Notes under the pieces: generated by a model
Told to the model about the DNA's origin: nothing
Database searches by the model: none
What the model saw: only the letters and a program-made list of their open reading frames with translations
Made by a program: the position numbers and the translations under genes
Shown here: in pieces, positions 60,383-64,000 of the stretch
Layout: every line of letters starts with the position of its first letter
Numbering within the stretch: position 1 is the first letter of the stretch
Assembly (NCBI RefSeq): GCF_029784155.1
Contig: NC_073691.1
Location: 125,240,714-125,304,713 of the forward strand
DNA: 64,000 nt
Source: Uranotaenia lowii
Taxonomy: Eukaryota; Arthropoda; Insecta; Diptera; Culicidae
Reading direction: 5' to 3'

Positions 60383-61127
60383 ATGTCGCGAATTAAAAAA
60401 GAAGTTAAAATTCGTGTGTTGGACACTTGGATGCGAGAGAAGGGCATCTCGATAAATGAAGTGGCGAAACGTTTCGGCAGTCTTCCGGCGAGCGTAAAAT
60501 CCATCATCCACAAGTTTGGGGAACAATATACGTTCGATGATTAGCCAGGAAGAGGCAGAAAACCAGGACCATCGGACCCAAATCTGGACCGTAAGGTAAT
60601 CAATCTCATCAACCGGAATCGATCGATGTCCATACGGGATATGGCGAAAAAAGCTGGGACATCGATCGGAATGGTACAGCGGATCAAGAAGCGGAACAAC
60701 CTGAAGACATACAAGAAGCAGAAAGTGTCCAAACAAACGGCTGAACAAATATCACGAGCCAAAACCAGAGCTCGGAAGCTGTATCATCGGATTTTGCAGA
60801 AGTCAGATGCGTGCATTCTCATGGACGATGAAACTTATGTAAAAGAGGATTCCAGTACTCTTCCGGGACCACAATTCTACACTGCAGCTATTGGGGAGGA
60901 TGTGAGTGACCACGAGAAGTCGATTGAGGTGGAAAAATTTGGCCAGAAAGTGCTTGTGTGGCAGGCATTCTGCTCTTGCGGATTGAAGTCGGCGAGTTTC
61001 TTTAAAAAAGGAACAGTAAATACCGATATCTACCAAAAGGAGTGTTTGCAGAAAGGTTGCTGCTACTATATAAGAAACATACGACTCCACCATTATTGTT
61101 CTGGCCGGATTTGGCGTCATCCCAATA
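60383..61127 (+). pseudogene. Tc1/mariner-superfamily transposase relic, host of a nested insertion
   Basis: From ATG 60383: HTH block ISINEVAKRFGSLPASVKSII, an in-frame TAG (60542-60544), then a GRGRKPG-type hook and a second HTH, MSIRDMAKKAGTSIGMVQRI. The first catalytic Asp is in ILMDDETYVKEDSSTLPGP (about 60820-60875). A frameshift near 61055 leads to LLFWPDLASS, the second Asp. Directly after it, at a TA, the ITmD37E element starts. The last third with the final acidic residue is not found to the right of that insertion (after 62420), so it was lost. Similar to, but clearly distinct from, the ITmD37E copies. Confidence 0.88.
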
Positions 61128-62418
61128 AAGGGTGATACGGTCAAAATTTGGTCAATATCAACTTGACGTATTTCTTTCAATTTTGCATTTAAAAAACCTG
61201 AACACCCCTCATTTTGAAGGTGTGTGTGTAGAATGTTGCTCCTATTTTGATTTTGGAATTCACTCTTCAGTTGTCAAAATGCCATCTAAGAAAGAAGAGC
61301 AGCGTATCAAAATTTTGCTCGCGCATCGTGAAAATCCGAGCTACTCGCATGCAAAGCTGGCAAAATCGCTTAAAGTTGCCAGATCAACCGTCACAAATGT
61401 AATTAAAGTGTTTGGGGAACGTTCGTCGACAGCCAGGAAGTCTGGATCGGGGGGAAATTGAAAACCGGAAGCCGCTGAGACGACAAAGAGAGTTGCCGGT
61501 AGTTTCAAGCGAAACCCCAATCTCGCTCTCTCCGAGATGCCGCAAATAAGCTAGGTGTATCGTCTACAACCGTGCATCGAGCCAAAAAACGAGCCGGACT
61601 ATCGACTTACAAGAAGGTAGTGACTCCAAATTGCGATGATAAACAAAATACGACGGCCAAAGCGCGATCCCGGAGGCTGTACACGACGATGCTGACGAAG
61701 TTTGACTGCGTGGTAATGGACGACGAAACCTACGTCAAAGCCGACTACAAGCAGCTTCCCGGACAGGAGTTTTATACGGCAAAAGGAAGGGGAAAGGTAG
61801 CATATATTTTCAAGCACATGAAACTGTCAAAGTTCGCGAAGAAATATCTGGTTTGGTAAGCCGTCGGTACCAGTGGCTTGAAAAGCAGCATTTTCATAGC
61901 TTCCGGGACTGTGAACCAAGAAATGTACTTGAAAGAGTGTTTGAATAAACGTCTGCTGCCTTTCCTGAAGAAACACGGTTGTTCCGTACTGTTTTGGCCG
62001 GATTTGGCATCTTGCCATTACGGTAAAAAAGGCCATGGAGTGGTACGCCGCCAACAACGTGCAGGTGGTTCCCAAGGACAAAAACCCACCCAACACGTCA
62101 GATCTCCGCCCAATTGAGAAATACTGGGCTATTGTCAAGCGGAACCCAAAGAAGACCAAAAAAACTGCTAAGGACGAGCAGCAGTTCAAGGCAAACTGGC
62201 TTTCTGCGGCGAAGAAGGAGGACGAGGTGGCTGTACAAAATATGATGGCAGGGGTTAAGCGTAAGGCCCGGCAATTCGGTTTTGGAAAAGCGGAAGCCTA
62301 ACTGGATATTTTTTTCAGAATTAAACTTGAAAAAGAAATTTAATTTGATTTTTTAAATAAACGATTACACCGATTTACACGCGTTTCCCCTTGACTAAAT
62401 TTTGACCGTATCACCCTT
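61128..62418 (+). mobile_element. ITmD37E-type element, 1.29 kb, full length
   Basis: TA on both sides (61126-61127, 62419-62420). Inverted ends AAGGGTGATACGGTCAAAAT and, from the right, AAGGGTGATACGGTCAAAAT are identical for about 20 bases and continue imperfectly (TTGGTCAA / TTAGTCAA). Length, TA target and transposase are those of ITmD37E. The near-perfect termini suggest a young insertion despite the broken gene. Confidence 0.95.
61279..62301 (+). pseudogene. ITmD37E transposase, broken
   Basis: ATG at 61279. HTH block YSHAKLAKSLKVARSTVTNVI, a frameshift at about 61455 (run of G), second HTH region with STTVHRAKKRAGLSTY. The catalytic block is VVMDDETYVKADYKQLPGQ (61710-61766). A TAA at 61857-61859 follows LVW. 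Then come LFWPDLASCHYG (second Asp, about 61987) and a shift near 62025. The final block is DLRPIEKYW, in which the Glu completes the DD(37)E triad (62101-62127). The frame ends at 62301 with a Lys/Arg-rich tail. About three to four lesions make this copy inactive; it could still be moved in trans because its ends are intact. Confidence 0.93.
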
Positions 62419-62420
62419 TA

Positions 62421-62883
62421 TTGTTTATGTACATAAAAAGAGGCGATGTACTAAGAAGAAAATTTGATTTAATATTGTCTCAAAGCTGGCTTCCTTTGAA
62501 GTCTTAGCGACATAAAGGCAGTTCGATACAAGACCATTATTCAACACTCGTTGCTTTACTGTTGTCCTCTCGTATGCCATAAAAAAACAATATTTCATAC
62601 TTAAATTGCGATATTTATTTACGTTCCTTTTTGTAAAGTGTGTCATGTTGCCATCCGTCTATCCCTTTTCACTTTAATGTTGTTACCTGATGATGTAATC
62701 AAGAAGTCCATGTGGGTCATATTTTTCATCTCTGAGCAATGATCGTGTGCGTACGTACATCGAAAACCATTCATCTTTTGCACGTGCCCTAAAAAGGCAT
62801 AAAGCATCCGCAAAAAAAAAAACCCTACCGAACAAAATATCAACTACATTCTAATCACATCCTTCTCCTGTTTCTCGTTTCAG
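62421..62883 (+). other. Intron end with splice acceptor
   Basis: AT-rich sequence that ends in a pyrimidine-rich tract (cttctcctgtttctcgtttcag), with the AG at 62882-62883. Confidence 0.75.
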
Positions 62884-63025
62884 TAATCGGAAAGGGCCAA
62901 AGCGAAACGGCTCGGTACCGCTTCCTGGCCCGTGCTGGAGGTTACGCCTGGGTAGTGACGCAAGCCACGCTTATCTACGATAAGCAGAAGCCTCACGGCA
63001 TCGTTTGCGTCAACTACGTCATAAG
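62884..63025 (+). CDS. sima: Internal exon of a HIF-1alpha/Similar-type bHLH-PAS factor (PAS-B)
   Basis: A 142-bp exon between a good acceptor (ttctcgtttcag) and donor (AAG|GTAAGT). It begins with two bases of a split codon and then reads [18 protein letters not shown] and onward: [17 protein letters not shown], then GIVCVNYVI, ending with two bases of the next split codon. This is the second half of a PAS-B fold: the G-Q-x3-x-Y-R-F/M-L helix-strand turn, the GGY-x-W strand, the TQAT strand and the closing CVNYV strand. The [12 protein letters not shown] wording fits insect Similar (the oxygen-regulated HIF-alpha subunit that pairs with Tango/ARNT) better than Trachealess or Single-minded, whose equivalents I recall as more different there. 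No neighbouring exon is in the window, so the 5' intron may span much of the window. Confidence 0.85.
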
Positions 63026-64000
63026 GTAAGTGGGTCAATTGTTCCATTTATGTACTAGGATTTGGTACCGGCAGTTCCAACCGGTCCCCATAATCCCATC
63101 TGTCAAACGCGAGTGTCGTTTAGTTTGAATTGGCGCGAACGCGTACGCGTAGATTTCGGTTATTACTTTCTACTAGGTTATCTACGTTATCTGTGAGGTC
63201 TGATTTATTGGAACACTTCATAAAATGATCATTTTTGTTTAAATTTAAGTTATTTAAAGCGTTGTAGTCTGCCTAAAAGCACCACTTCAGTTCATTGCCC
63301 TTCTGGAGATTGTTGATGTTGGCTTTGCATAGAAAATTCAGTGGAAATGCAGTACTTTATGTATTTAGCTGGCTGCCATTTTTTCGACTATTTCTACACC
63401 GACCGGGCAGAATGCACAATGCACATCGACGAGCAATGCAGAATGGAATGCGCAAATTTTGCGTGGCAGAGCTTCGGCGATAGAGAGTGATAAAAATTGG
63501 TTCAACAATGCTTATTTTCCATGAACCGAATTGAAGAAAAGAAAAAAACGGACTTTTATCGACAAGGAGGGGGTCTGAAAATGATAAAATAGAATAAATG
63601 GCCGTATCTGCTCTTGGAGCTCTGACTCGCTACCATCAATAAAATCTTGTTACGGAGATTTTTTTGCTCTACTCCGTCTTAAGGGAGAAATTTTTCCTAC
63701 ACTGCTATCCAGTTTCCTAGGTTGTGGTGATTTGTTACGGTGCTTTGGTCAGATTTGAGCAGTTTCTAATACCGTTCTAGATTCGATGAAGGAAGCAAGT
63801 GGAGCTGGCAGGGGAATGTAGTTACTGTAAAAGGTCGATATACCATTTTATTCTTGTTTTTTCTTCCCTCCTCTAGTTGCGGAATGCTTTTTCTCCGTAT
63901 CATTTGGAAGAAGAATAGAAGCGTTTTTTTTTTTATCAAAATGGAAGATTTTGAATTGTGGTCGAACAGTCACAATGATGGGGATATCTTTGTTGGAGCT
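63026..64000 (+). other. Start of the next intron
   Basis: Begins with a GTAAGT donor. No further exon was recognised. Contains a GAACGCGTACGCGTAG palindrome-like motif at about 63136. Confidence 0.6.

Overview
The window reads as mosquito-like (culicid) nuclear DNA, most probably one very large, transposon-filled intron. It is AT-rich and has no operon-like gene packing. It contains a Tc1/mariner-superfamily element of the ITmD37E type, a family described mainly from mosquitoes. The one host exon I can recognise is at the far right (62884-63025, + strand). It has clean splice sites and encodes part of a bHLH-PAS PAS-B domain that best fits Similar/HIF-1alpha (sima). The species call is an inference; Aedes or Culex size genomes fit the repeat load.

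Layout: 1-5.9 kb holds a 2.25 kb hAT-type non-autonomous element (1122-3370) and an intact zinc-knuckle ORF1-like frame with an A-tail (4740-5866). 6.75-8.62 kb is a composite retroposed unit: dispersed repeat, minisatellite, AC microsatellite, unique 3' part, poly(A), and a 19-bp target duplication. 11.5-23.05 kb is a nest. A minus-strand LINE is split by a plus-strand Ty3/gypsy (mag-like) element (12078-21841, 5-bp target duplication). That element is itself broken by a block carrying a 1.8 kb palindromic TTAA element and by a 949-bp hAT-like element in its RNase H.

27.7-34.6 kb has an 819-bp palindromic element and then a 5.85 kb hAT-type element with a perfect 8-bp duplication, carrying an ITmD37E relic and unrelated sequence. 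35.9 kb has a tRNA-like SINE head. 36.7-39.5 kb is a palindromic 1.8 kb element inside another repeat. 39.5-41.35 kb is a decayed satellite of about 130-bp units that flips orientation in the middle. 42.2-48.1 kb is a set of related inverted repeats, including three near-identical copies of about 350-390 bp.

49.4-59.3 kb holds a small MITE, a minus-strand LINE relic, simple repeats, two more copies of the palindromic family, a GC-rich LINE-like fragment and a 234-bp MITE. 60.1-62.4 kb is an ITmD37E element inserted in a second Tc1/mariner-superfamily transposase relic. Then comes the PAS-B exon and the start of the next intron.

Nearly all reading frames longer than 60 codons are chance or transposon frames. 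Except for the ORF1-like frame and the PAS-B exon, every recognisable coding region is broken by stops, frameshifts or insertions.
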